Assembly (NCBI GenBank): GCA_004322215.1
Contig: SCSM01000016.1
Coordinates: 1-64,000 of the forward strand
Origin: Bacteroidota bacterium
Lineage (GTDB): Bacteria; Bacteroidota; Ignavibacteria; Kapaibacteriales; UBA2268
Direction: 5' to 3'
DNA: 64,000 nucleotides
The number at the start of each line of letters is the position of its first letter. Position 1 is the first letter of the stretch. Made by a program: the position numbers and the translations under genes. The notes beneath the pieces are model-generated. The model was not told the origin of the DNA. It saw only the letters and a program-made list of their open reading frames with translations, and made no database searches. This document shows, one piece after another, positions 24,423-34,600 of this stretch.

Positions 24423-25931
24423 ATGAGAACTATTCTTATGAAATATCTTGGATTAATAATTCTTATGGTTGCACTATCCAACACATTCTGCCAGGACAGC
24501 CCCGACACTGACAAAATCACGCACCGTCCTCCGACTGTTGCGGGGGCTTTTTATCCTGCTCAAGCCGACACTATTAAAAAGTGGATTAATGAATATCTCT
24601 CTTTAGATGAGCCGCTCGAGGTAAAGGGTGATATAATTGGAATTGCCGTTCCCCACGCCGGCTATGTTTACAGCGGCTGGGTAGCGGGCAAGGCATTCCG
24701 CGAACTGAAGGGAAGAAAATATGACGCTGTGATTATTATTTCTCCGAGCCATACTAAAGCATTTCGCGGTGCTTCAGTTTTCAAGGGTGATGCTTATGTA
24801 ACACCTCTCGGAGTAGCAAAGGTTGACCTTGAACTGTCGAAGGAAATAGCTGATGTTTTTCCCGATGTAAAATTTTCAATGGATGGTCATAGCTGGACTG
24901 ATGCAAGGTCTGAACACGCATTGGAAGTACAGATACCATTCCTGCAAATAGTACAGTCAGGAACACCGATTGTCCCTATTGTAATGGGGACACAGGATTT
25001 CGAAACAACGGATGAATTAGTCAAAGCGATTGTGAAATCAGTAAAGAAGCTGAACCGGAAAGTATTGCTTGTAGCAAGTTCTGATTTATCACATTTTCAT
25101 AATCAAAAGCAGGCGGAAAAAATTGATTCTCCATTAGTAAAAGCATTCTCAAAACTGGATTATTTCAAAATGGCTATGAATCTATATCAGAACAAGTGGG
25201 AAGCATGCGGAGGAGCGCCGATAACTGTAGTAATGATGGCATCAGAACAGCTCGGAGCAAATTCTGCAAATTCATTTTTATATGCTACATCTGCGACTTC
25301 ACCATACACTGCGACTGATACCTCGAAGGTTGTTGGCTATTTCAGCGGTTGCTTATATAATGACAACAGCGGTCAACTGAAGATATTGCCGGAATTGACA
25401 GAGGATGATAGAAAAGTCATCTTGGACTATGCGAAGAAATCTGTTAAGTCAGCTGTACTCAATAACCCAATTGAAATTGATAACAGCATAATCTCAGATA
25501 GATTGAATGATGAATACGCCTCTTTTGTTACTTTAAAAGTAGATGGGATGTTAAGAGGATGTATGGGACAAACCTTCACTACTTCATCATTGCTCAATTC
25601 AGTTATAGAAGCCGGTCGTCTATCTGCTACACGTGACCCGAGATTCAGCCCGGTAAGTGAAAAGGAACTCGATAAACTTGAATACGAAGTAACTGTGCTT
25701 TCGAGAATGAAGAAAATACTCGACCCGGAGGAAGTAGTTGTCGGGAGGGATGGGGTGTATTTTCGGCTGGAAAATTCAGGTGCCTTATTTCTTCCACAGG
25801 TAGCACCTGAACAAAAATGGGACAGAACTGAGCTTCTCGAAAACCTTTGCAGGAAGGCACGATTGCCAATGGATGCTTATAAATCAACAAAAGCAGAGTT
25901 ATACGTCTTTCAGGCAATGATAATTGATTAG
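24423..25931 (+). CDS. Exported MEMO1-AMMECR1 fusion (AmmeMemoRadiSam B+A)
   Basis: A 502-residue fusion. A signal peptide (hydrophobic residues 8-19, mature part from about C23/Q24) precedes a MEMO1/AmmeMemoRadiSam B domain (about 34-315) and an AMMECR1/AmmeMemoRadiSam A domain (about 325-500). Likely metal ligands in the MEMO1 part are H78 (VPHAGYVYSG), H110 (SPSHTKAFRG) and C262 (EACGGAP), with spacing like human MEMO1. The AMMECR1 part has its hallmark LRGCMG (377-382). Most homologues are cytosolic and sit near a radical SAM enzyme; here there is a signal peptide and no radical SAM gene adjacent. The start may be ATG 24423 or 24441. The reaction is unknown. Confidence 0.88.
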   Translation: MRTILMKYLGLIILMVALSNTFCQDSPDTDKITHRPPTVAGAFYPAQADTIKKWINEYLSLDEPLEVKGDIIGIAVPHAGYVYSGWVAGKAFRELKGRKYDAVIIISPSHTKAFRGASVFKGDAYVTPLGVAKVDLELSKEIADVFPDVKFSMDGHSWTDARSEHALEVQIPFLQIVQSGTPIVPIVMGTQDFETTDELVKAIVKSVKKLNRKVLLVASSDLSHFHNQKQAEKIDSPLVKAFSKLDYFKMAMNLYQNKWEACGGAPITVVMMASEQLGANSANSFLYATSATSPYTATDTSKVVGYFSGCLYNDNSGQLKILPELTEDDRKVILDYAKKSVKSAVLNNPIEIDNSIISDRLNDEYASFVTLKVDGMLRGCMGQTFTTSSLLNSVIEAGRLSATRDPRFSPVSEKELDKLEYEVTVLSRMKKILDPEEVVVGRDGVYFRLENSGALFLPQVAPEQKWDRTELLENLCRKARLPMDAYKSTKAELYVFQAMIID

Positions 25932-25952
25932 TTTCAAATAATTATTTATAGA

Positions 25953-27458
25953 GTGGAAAAAATAAAGAGTAAAAATACTTCAGTAACAAAGAAAAAGAAA
26001 ATCAAAATAAGCGAGTCAATCGTTAAACAAATCGGTCAGCTTGCAGATGAGCTGGGTGTAGAGCTATACATTGTCGGAGGATACGTTCGTGATTATTTTC
26101 TCGGGAGAAATAGGATTGATTTTGATTTCACCGTCGTTGGTGACTCGATTGCATTTGCTAAGGAGGTAGCGAGGAAATTCAATTCGAAGCCGGTTATTTA
26201 CCAGAAATTCAGGACCGCACTCGTTCCTGTTGGCGGGCATAAAATCGAATTTGTCGGAACGAGAAAAGAAGAGTATAATCTAAATTCACGTAAACCTGTC
26301 GTTACAGAAGGAACTCTCGAAGATGATTTGAGAAGGCGGGATTTCACAATCAATGCTATGGCTGTTTGTGTAAATGAAAAATCTTTCGGTTCGGTGATTG
26401 ATTTATTCAATGGCTTCTCTGATTTAAATGGAAATATACTCAAAACACCATTAAATCCCGAAATTACTTTTTCTGATGACCCTTTGAGAATGATGAGGGC
26501 TGCAAGGTTTGCTTCTCAGCTTAACTTTAAGATTCATCATGAAACATTATCAGGAATTATGAAAACTGCAGTTAGGATAAAAATCATTTCGCAGGAAAGA
26601 ATAACAGATGAATTTATTAAAATCATTTCTTCAGCTAAACCAAGTGGCGGACTGAAGGTATTGAATGATACCGGCTTATTGAAATACATTTTCCCGGAAC
26701 TTCACAGATTGAACGGAATTGAATTTATTAAAGAAGAAGATAAAGTTTATGGACATAAGGATGTTTTTCTACATTCGTTGCAAGTGCTTGATAATATCTG
26801 CGAAGTAACAAATAATCCATGGCTGCGTTTTGCCGCTCTGACACATGATATTGCAAAATCTGTTACAAAAAAGTACATGCCCGGCACCGGTTGGACATTT
26901 CACGGACATGAAGAATTGGGTGCAAGACGTATGAGTGAATTATTCCGTCGAATGAAATTCCCGATGGAACATTTACCTTATGTTGAAAAGCTGGTTCGTC
27001 TCCACCAAAGACCAATGGTTCTCGTTGATGATGGTGTAACAGATTCTGCTGTTCGGAGATTAGCTTTCCAGGCAGGTGAAGTTTTAGAAGATCTGTTTAT
27101 TCTATGCAAAGCTGATATAACAACAAAAAATCCTATACTTTCTGTAAAATATTTGAAGAACTATGATAAAGTTGCAAAGAAAGTTATGGATGTTCAGGAA
27201 AAGGATAAGCTGAGAGAATTTCAAGCTCCTGTTCGGGGAGAAGAAATAATGGATATTTGCGGTATTAAACCATCACCTGTAGTCGGTTTTATAAAATCAG
27301 CAATTGAAGAGGCGATTTTGGATAATTTAATCCCGAATGAATATGAACCGGCAAAAGAATATTTTCTGAAACATAAAGATGAATGGTTAAAAGAAGCGGA
27401 AAGTATTGAACTCTCCTCTAAAAAAAAGGAAATTAAAGGTAAGGATATATATGATTGA
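25953..27458 (+). CDS. CCA tRNA nucleotidyltransferase / poly(A) polymerase family, with HD domain
   Basis: Class II tRNA nucleotidyltransferase-family enzyme that adds or repairs the 3' CCA of tRNAs. The catalytic head shows G42-G43 in VGGYVRD, the metal aspartates D56 and D58 in DFDF, and the RRRDFTINAMA motif. Residues about 265-370 form an HD domain (H in FLHSLQVLD, then HD in ALTHDIAKS) that could act as phosphohydrolase. The proposed start is GTG 25953, 21 bp after the MEMO1-AMMECR1 stop; the first 20 residues are Lys-rich and not conserved-looking. Its end overlaps the start of an MlaF-like ATPase gene by 8 bp. CCA versus poly(A) activity cannot be separated by eye. Confidence 0.9.
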   Translation: MEKIKSKNTSVTKKKKIKISESIVKQIGQLADELGVELYIVGGYVRDYFLGRNRIDFDFTVVGDSIAFAKEVARKFNSKPVIYQKFRTALVPVGGHKIEFVGTRKEEYNLNSRKPVVTEGTLEDDLRRRDFTINAMAVCVNEKSFGSVIDLFNGFSDLNGNILKTPLNPEITFSDDPLRMMRAARFASQLNFKIHHETLSGIMKTAVRIKIISQERITDEFIKIISSAKPSGGLKVLNDTGLLKYIFPELHRLNGIEFIKEEDKVYGHKDVFLHSLQVLDNICEVTNNPWLRFAALTHDIAKSVTKKYMPGTGWTFHGHEELGARRMSELFRRMKFPMEHLPYVEKLVRLHQRPMVLVDDGVTDSAVRRLAFQAGEVLEDLFILCKADITTKNPILSVKYLKNYDKVAKKVMDVQEKDKLREFQAPVRGEEIMDICGIKPSPVVGFIKSAIEEAILDNLIPNEYEPAKEYFLKHKDEWLKEAESIELSSKKKEIKGKDIYD

Positions 27459-28230
27459 AATAATAGACCTGCATAAATCCTTTGGTCTAAAGACGGTTCT
27501 AAATGGTGTGAACCTCACAATTCCATCGGGCGAATCAAAATGTATCATCGGTAAATCAGGTTGTGGCAAAAGTGTTCTAATCAAACACATTGTCGGACTT
27601 CTTGCACCTGATAAAGGAAAGGTATTAGTTGATGGTATGGAAATTGAATCATTATCGAAAGAGGATTTATTCAAATTAAGGCAGAATATCGGATTCGTAT
27701 TCCAGGGTTCAGCTTTATTTGATTCTTATAATGTTTTTGAAAATATCGTCGTTGGCTTATATGAGCATGGTTTAAGAAATTTTAAGGATTTGGAGGAAGA
27801 AGCCGTCAGAGTTCTATCCTCGGTAGGATTATTGCCTGATAAAAGCGAGAACGAGACAAATAATTTTAATAAGGAATGGCAAATCTTAAGGAATAAGAAA
27901 CCATCCGACTTATCAGGTGGTATGAGAAAAAGAGTTGGTGTTGCACGTGCATTGGTTGGTAATCCCTCATACATTATATATGATGAGCCGACAACAGGTC
28001 TTGACCCGGTAACATCTGAACAAATAGATAAATTAATCGCTGACCTGACAAAAAAAATGAATGTTACTTCTATCATAATAACTCACGATATGTTCTCGGT
28101 ATTGAGAATAGCACATACTGTGACAATGCTCGACGATGGCAGGGTTCATTTCGATGGCACACCTGATGAATTCTATAAATCAGATGACCCAATCAATCAG
28201 GAATTTTTAGAAAGATACATGAAAAAGTAA
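27451..28230 (+). CDS. ABC transporter ATP-binding protein, MlaF-like
   Basis: A 259-residue ATPase of the Mla/lipid-transport type. Walker A is GKSGCGKS (34-41), followed by VLIKHIVGLL as in MlaF; the Q-loop is VFQGSALFDS. The signature is LSGGMRKRV, Walker B IIYDEPTTGLDP, and the switch ITHD. I start at ATG 27451, which has aagga just upstream and overlaps the cca stop; an in-frame ATG at 27406 lies inside the cca gene. The MlaE permease and MlaD substrate-binding partners are not adjacent in this window. A role in phospholipid movement between membranes is inferred. Confidence 0.9.
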   Translation: MIEIIDLHKSFGLKTVLNGVNLTIPSGESKCIIGKSGCGKSVLIKHIVGLLAPDKGKVLVDGMEIESLSKEDLFKLRQNIGFVFQGSALFDSYNVFENIVVGLYEHGLRNFKDLEEEAVRVLSSVGLLPDKSENETNNFNKEWQILRNKKPSDLSGGMRKRVGVARALVGNPSYIIYDEPTTGLDPVTSEQIDKLIADLTKKMNVTSIIITHDMFSVLRIAHTVTMLDDGRVHFDGTPDEFYKSDDPINQEFLERYMKK

Positions 28231-28264
28231 ATGTATAATGAAAAATGAAGAATGAAATTTAAAG

Positions 28265-28290
28265 TGTAGGAGCAGAATACCCTCTGCCCC
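28265..28290. repeat. Short hairpin of the GTAGGnGCAGA type between convergent genes
   Basis: 28269-28276 pairs with 28283-28290 (7 of 8 bp), giving a hairpin between the convergent MlaF-like and lysine aminotransferase genes. Its flank GTAGGAGCAGA resembles the GTAGGGG hairpins near 7287 and 53838. It may also serve as a bidirectional transcript end. Confidence 0.4.
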
Positions 28291-28301
28291 GGCACATTGT
28301 A

Positions 28302-29651
28302 TCAATGAAATGTATGTTCAGCCGCAGATTCGATTATTGAAAATCCCTCGTTTAGATGTTCTTCATTCAAATTAAGCGGAGGTCTGAATCTGATAGACTT
28401 TTCGCCACACGGAAGAATAAGCAATCCTTCCTTAAAGCAGTTTTGCTTTAATTTATTTCTTAATTCACTGTTGATAACATCGAAAGCACAAAATAGACCC
28501 CTGCCTCTTGCATTTGTCAAATAATTCGGATGATTGTTCACAAGATTAGTGATTTTTTTCTGAAGAACTTTACTGATTGAATTAACATTTTCCAAAAGAT
28601 TATCCTCTTCGATGATTTCCAGGTAACGTGCAGAACGTACCATATCAACGAGACTTCCTCCCCATGTCGAGTTAATCCTGCTGGAAACCTGAAATACATT
28701 ATCGGATACTTCATCAATTCTCTTTCCGGCAATAATGCCGCAAATCTGCATTTTCTTACCGAAAACCATGATATCCGGCTCGACATCCAATTGCTGAAAT
28801 GCCCACATCGTTCCGGTAATACCTACACCTGTCTGCACTTCATCAAAAATCAGTAAAGAATGATTTTCAATTGTTAACTCTTTTAACTTTTTCAGAAATT
28901 CAGGTCTGAAATGGTTATCTCCACCCTCGCCCTGAATCGGTTCAATTATGATTGCTGCAATATCATCAGGATTGTTTAAATATGCTTGTTTAATCTCGTA
29001 AATGGCTATTTCCTCCAGTTTGATTACTTTCTCCAGATTTTTCTCATTCAAAGGGAACTCAATTTTGGGATTTGTAATCCTGGGCCATTTGAATTTCGGA
29101 TAATACATCGTCTTTGCCGGCTCTGTATTTGTCAAAGACATTGTATATCCGCTTCTTCCGTGAAATGCCTGTCTGAAATGAATTATCAGATGTCCTTTCT
29201 CTTCCCTGTATCCCTTTCTGAAATTCTTCCTTACTTTCCAGTCAAAAGCTGCTTTAAGAGCATTCTCCACAGCCAAAGCTCCGCCTGAAATAAAGAAATA
29301 ATGCCCGAATCCGGCTGGGGCAGCAACTTTTTCAAATGTTTTAACAAAGGTTGCCATTTCGGATGTATATAAATCTGAATTTGACGGCTTATTAATTGCT
29401 ACTTCCGTTAAATAATTCAAAAAATCTTCATCGAGTACCTTGGGATGATTCAGTCCAAGCGGTAATGATGCAAAACATGTAAAAAAATCTTTAAACTGCC
29501 TTCCCGTAATGGCATCAGTAAAATACGGATTTGTGCTGTTTTTTAAGTCAAGGACAAAGTCAAATCCGTCCACCAGCAAATGTTTTTTAAGTTCACTTAA
29601 TACAGAGACAGGTTCAACTTCATACTTTGGTTTGAATTGTAAATTTTTCAT
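28302..29651 (-). CDS. lat: L-lysine 6-aminotransferase
   Basis: PLP-dependent class III aminotransferase that moves the epsilon-amino group of lysine to 2-oxoglutarate, giving aminoadipate semialdehyde. The 449-residue chain follows the LAT pattern: TNPYFTDAITGRQFKDFFTCF near the N-terminus, SGGALAVENALKAAFDW, IIIEPIQGEGGDNHFRP and FDEVQTGVGITG. The PLP lysine is K300 in FGKKMQICG, the LAT-type version of the motif. No downstream aminoadipate semialdehyde dehydrogenase is adjacent, although an aldehyde dehydrogenase is encoded at 62071. It is monocistronic and convergent with the MlaF-like gene. Confidence 0.92.
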   Translation of the reverse strand: MKNLQFKPKYEVEPVSVLSELKKHLLVDGFDFVLDLKNSTNPYFTDAITGRQFKDFFTCFASLPLGLNHPKVLDEDFLNYLTEVAINKPSNSDLYTSEMATFVKTFEKVAAPAGFGHYFFISGGALAVENALKAAFDWKVRKNFRKGYREEKGHLIIHFRQAFHGRSGYTMSLTNTEPAKTMYYPKFKWPRITNPKIEFPLNEKNLEKVIKLEEIAIYEIKQAYLNNPDDIAAIIIEPIQGEGGDNHFRPEFLKKLKELTIENHSLLIFDEVQTGVGITGTMWAFQQLDVEPDIMVFGKKMQICGIIAGKRIDEVSDNVFQVSSRINSTWGGSLVDMVRSARYLEIIEEDNLLENVNSISKVLQKKITNLVNNHPNYLTNARGRGLFCAFDVINSELRNKLKQNCFKEGLLILPCGEKSIRFRPPLNLNEEHLNEGFSIIESAAEHTFH

Positions 29652-30158
29652 TATTTTTTCCTTTAATAAATTGTTAAAAAAACTTAAATAATAATCACCA
29701 CACTTGATGATTTAATTAATTTTTTAAGTAATTTAACAGGGTATTTCGCTGGTTATATAAAGGAAATAAATGAGTTTGGATTTGGCTTTTAGACAAGAAA
29801 TAAAAGTTCCCCCTCGGATAGTGCCTTTATCCGATAATTTTAGATTCGCTGTCAAAGTCCTGCTTCTCATAAAGAGCAAATTAAAAATTTTAAATGACTT
29901 ATAAAAATTGAAAAAAAATAATATGATTTTTCTTGATAAAATATTAAATTATAAATCGTTATATTGCTTTGTTTTAATAATTATTATTATACCTTATATT
30001 TTAAAATGCTTTTTATATCGGTAAATAATCATAATTAGAATCAATATATTTTTATTATAATTTGTACTTTTTTTGTAAGTTTATAGATTAAATAGAAACA
30101 ATATTAATAAAGAATATTAAAATAAAATTATATTACAAATTCAGGAGATGAGTTAGAT
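29652..30158. other. 507-bp intergenic region between divergent lat and a membrane-protein gene
   Basis: AT-rich DNA with no supportable gene or RNA. It must hold both divergent promoters. A small hairpin is visible (29815-29820 pairs with 29828-29833). A good aggag ribosome binding site ends the region before 30159. No repeated family was recognised here. Confidence 0.5.
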
Positions 30159-31499
30159 ATGGCAAAAACGGGCTATTCACAGACAAGAAAGAACTCACAC
30201 ACAGGAATTCAACATTACCTCCTATGGGCAATTCTGGCAGTAGCTTTCTATGTATTTTTCTTTTTCAAAGTTATTCCTTGGGGTGTAGCAAACTTCGTTG
30301 TTCCGCTATTTCAACCAAGTGGCGAAAGAATGTTAAAAACCGGTTTCGTGAAATTCGACGGTTTGGTTTGGGCATCTGTTCCAAAAGATAAGGAATATTT
30401 ATATAAAGGAAAAGACATTGAAATTAAAAGAGAATATATAAACAGGGAATTTATATTCGATTTTACCTACAGTCAACGTAATGAAAATGAACATGGTTAT
30501 GTAAAAGGTTCAACTGAGTTCTATGCAAAAACCGAAACCCTCGGTGAAAATCCAATTATATTGGAACCATGGATTGGATTCTGGATTCTCGCCTTGGTAT
30601 TATCACTGCTATGTGCATCTCTGGTGACAATTGTCTTGCCCACCAATATCGGCTTGCTTGCCATTTTATTTGACAGGCAGGTTGATAATACAAGAGCAAA
30701 AATTCGTCTTCAGACAGGTTTCACTGATGATATTGTTGATATTTTAATTATGCCGGACGAACAATTACGCGAAAGGGATTGGGGTGAAATCGAAAGAGCA
30801 TTTAAAACCGTTTGGGACAGGACTTATATTGAAGAAGCATCGGTGGGTAAACACCACACTAAATTTGAAGACCTGTTCAATGAAGCAACAGATATTATTA
30901 TTTATAGAAAAGAAGTAGCTTACGGCAGAATTAAAGAGTATTTCTCAGATTTCGTCGTAAAAGAAATTGAAGATACAAAAGACGGTTTGATTTGGAGAAA
31001 AAATCATTTCCTCATCGGGAAAGGCCTTCGGGTTTATATGGCTCATCACTTTACCGAGAAATATTCAAATAATGTAACAGGTATGGCTTACGGCGGTGCT
31101 GCATTCCTTATCGTTGCAATCGGTATCAGAGGTTTGAAATTTATTCCACCGACTAAACCATCATTCATTCTTCTTGCTATTTTCCTGGAATTTTCAATGC
31201 TTCTACTTCTTGCCGTAACTCTTTTCTACACTGAAGAAGAAGAACGTATGGACAGGATGTTGAAAAAAATGGAGGATGCAAACAGGAGTCAGCTTGAAAC
31301 TTTGAAGGGACAACAGCATGACATTCATCAATTAACTAATGCCCTTGTCGGACAGACTGCTGAAATTATAAAATCAAGAGTTGAAAAAGCAATTTCGGAA
31401 TATATGACAAGCGATTCAAACGTACACAAAGTCGTTGCCGAAGAAATCAGCAAAAAGATTATGATTGGCATCAAAGAATCCTTTGTAGAGAAAAAGTAA
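30159..31499 (+). CDS. Unrecognised four-helix membrane protein with C-terminal coiled coil
   Basis: A 446-residue protein with four likely membrane helices (about 21-44, 138-163, 308-327 and 334-353). A sizeable domain between helices 1 and 2 (about 50-135) is probably extracytoplasmic. A larger soluble domain lies between helices 2 and 3 (about 170-300, with RERDWGEIERAFKTVW and FEDLFNEATDIIIYRKEVAYG). The C-terminal 90 residues form a charged coiled coil (EEEERMDRMLKKMEDANR). The start is preceded by caggagatgag. It stands alone, with a strong terminator behind. I do not recognise a family; the layout would suit a membrane sensor or scaffold, but nothing catalytic is visible. Confidence 0.8.
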   Translation: MAKTGYSQTRKNSHTGIQHYLLWAILAVAFYVFFFFKVIPWGVANFVVPLFQPSGERMLKTGFVKFDGLVWASVPKDKEYLYKGKDIEIKREYINREFIFDFTYSQRNENEHGYVKGSTEFYAKTETLGENPIILEPWIGFWILALVLSLLCASLVTIVLPTNIGLLAILFDRQVDNTRAKIRLQTGFTDDIVDILIMPDEQLRERDWGEIERAFKTVWDRTYIEEASVGKHHTKFEDLFNEATDIIIYRKEVAYGRIKEYFSDFVVKEIEDTKDGLIWRKNHFLIGKGLRVYMAHHFTEKYSNNVTGMAYGGAAFLIVAIGIRGLKFIPPTKPSFILLAIFLEFSMLLLLAVTLFYTEEEERMDRMLKKMEDANRSQLETLKGQQHDIHQLTNALVGQTAEIIKSRVEKAISEYMTSDSNVHKVVAEEISKKIMIGIKESFVEKK

Positions 31500-31520
31500 T
31501 TTATAATAATTAATAATTAA

Positions 31521-31556
31521 AACCGCATTAACTTAAAGTTTTTGCGGTTTTTTTTT
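31521..31556 (+). terminator. Rho-independent terminator after the four-helix membrane protein gene
   Basis: Stem aaccgca (31521-31527) pairs with tgcggtt (31543-31549), followed by nine T's. Confidence 0.85.
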
Positions 31557-31637
31557 AGCAAAATATCAATTTACAATGTTTATCGGGAATATTAGTCTTA
31601 ATGTTATAAATATGTTTTGTTTGAGAATAATATTTTA

Positions 31638-34600
31638 ATGGTCGTTAAAAAATTTTCATATTGGCTTGTTCTATTCTCTGCAATTTTCCTGATTATCACA
31701 AATCTATTGGCTTTTGCAGAAATTATCGAAACCGTCTGCCATCCTGATAAAATTGTTATCACAATCAACAATCTCAGAACTCATTCCGAAAAGGATATCA
31801 CAGGAAAATTAACTTTGAAGATTGACAATTTATTAAATACATATCAATACAAAAGTGATATTAATTCAGATGTTATTCATTTAAATTTAGCTTTAGAAAA
31901 TGAATCATACAGCAGTATAACCTTTGACCAAATTAAATTCTCTACTATTGGAAAAACAAACAAGAATTACATATCTGATTTGAAAATTAAAGCTGAGATT
32001 GTCAATACAGGAATTTTAAGAGGTGTTCCCGTTTCAATATTGAATATCCAGCCATTCGAAATTGATAATAAAAGCAATGATATTAAGGTAATTCAATCTG
32101 CAGAAATAATTATTCATTTGAAAAGAACGATACCCTTATCAAAACCGAATATCAGTGAGTCGGAAAAAGGATTTTTCGCTTCAATTGCTAATAATACTCA
32201 ACTGAATTATTTTCTTGAGCATAGGTATTCGAATAAAAAAAATACTGATAAAATTCTTGCATTGGATAGCTGGTACTCACCGACTCAGACATATTTGAAA
32301 ATTACAACCTCGAAAGACGGAATAGCATACATTATCGGTAGTGATTCTCTTGTCATTACAAGTCCTTTCATTGGCAAGGAAACCAAATTTTTACACCTGG
32401 TGCATAAAGGTGTGGAGCAGCCGATTTATATATTAAATGATAAAAATGGTATATTCGATGAATCCGATACAATTATTTTTGTCGGTTTAAGACCAATCGG
32501 CGATACCACATGGTTCAATGTATTTACGAATGATAATGTCTTTTTCCTTTTTTATGATGAAAGTAAACAAGGAGAAAGAATTGCTTTATTCCCTTCTGCC
32601 GGCTCATCACTTGAACAAATAGAAAATGTCGGGATTGATAACCATATCGAATATGAGAAAATATATTCCCATGGTTATGAAAATAATCAAATCGGAACAG
32701 AGGTTGTCGATGGTGAAGGTTGTTTTTGGGATTTCATTACACCCTGGCCCGATGATAAATTAAAAAATCCTTATGAAAAGGAAACCTTCACATTTTCTAC
32801 ATTATTAAATACTGATTTAAATTCATCCGATTCGATTAAATTTACACTTTACATTAGAAGTAAATCTTTTTTAAAAGACGGCAGTGTTCCTTTTCATAAA
32901 ATAAAAAGTATCATCAATTTTGATACTATGGATACATATCTTGTACCACATGCCAAAGCTGATACAATTGAAATAAAGTATGCCCGGAGCAAATTAAATC
33001 TGGGCATGAATAAAATTATGTTAAGAGCTTTTTTTACAAAAGACCAATTAAACAGATTACAAAAACCTGATGATATATGGCTGGACTATATAATTGTAGA
33101 GGGTACAATCAAACCCTACGCTTTCAAAGGAATTTTGGATTTTGAATTAAATAATTTAAATAAAGATACTGAAGTAAAATCAAAAGGATTCAGTTCTGAT
33201 AAAATTTTTGTCCTTGATACAGTAAAAAAAATAATACAGTTTCCCGAATCAGGAAGGGGCTCTTTCGTTAGAGCTACATCAGTAAACGGCAGAAACCCCA
33301 CAACAAGCTTTATTATGAACGACTCTATCTTATGTGATTCGACAGGGAAAGGTTTACATATTGGCGTTCTTCGCTATCCTGATTATTCACCGGAATATAA
33401 ACTTTATACTGTTTACGACAAAGAGGTTGACAATTATTTACAAAATATTCCTGACAGCAGTATAATATGCTTAGCCAACAACTCAGATGAGCCACTCCCC
33501 TACAGTACGAGAAAAAATATACAAGACTTGGGCAGTAAGGAAATAAATACAAGGGTGAATGGTCAATCATGGATATTTCTTGTGAGAAAGGGAAATTTAA
33601 ATTCAATAACGGAAAAGAGAATTACAAACGGAACAGCTCAACTCGAAAAATATATAGAACATCCGGATGGTAAATCCTATACGGCAAATATTATACTGCC
33701 AAAAGGCTCATCTTATAAATTGTTATGCAGGGATGAAAGTTCAATAGAGCATGCACGTATATACAACGTTACACAATCTTATTTAAGAGACAGCAATAAT
33801 CAATCGGATTTAATTATTATTACGCATAATAAATTCAAAGAAACAGCAGACACACTTGCCCGTTATAGGGAAAGGACACATCATATTAAAGCTACAGTAG
33901 TTGATGTTGATGATATATATAAAGAATTTAATTATGGTATAAAATCCCCCCATGCAATTAAAAAATTTTTGGAATCCGCATATTATAACTGGCAAAAACC
34001 TGCTCCCTCATATTTAACATTAATAGGCGATGCATGCTGGGATTACAGGGGGTTATCAGAAGGTGCAATAAATAAGGATTATGTGCCAAGTTATGGTTGG
34101 CCAGTAAGCGACCATTGGTACACAAAATTAGACGGCAATGATTATCTAAGCGATATCGTAATCGGCAGAATTCCGATAATGGACAACGAGGCAGGATTAA
34201 AGTATATTCAAAAATTAAAAGAATACGATTCTATTCCTTTGAGACCATGGATGAAGAATTTCCTGTTTCTTTCAGGAGGTGTGGATGAATGGGAAAATTT
34301 TGAATTTTGGGACCTGATAACTCTTTGCATAGAAAACATTCAATATCCTGATTTATGCGGTGATACTACAACTGTAAGAAAACGCAACAAAATTACCGGG
34401 GGCGAAGTCGAAGGTCCGGAGATTATTTCGAAAATAAACAGTGGTGCTGTTTGGGTTAGTTTTTTTGGCCATTCTGCACCAACAGTTTTTGATATGGACG
34501 GTTGGCATGCCTACAAACTAAACAATAAACCGAAATATAATTTCTTGACAACATGGGGTTGTAACACCGGCGCATATTCTGAACCGAACCTAACCTGCCG

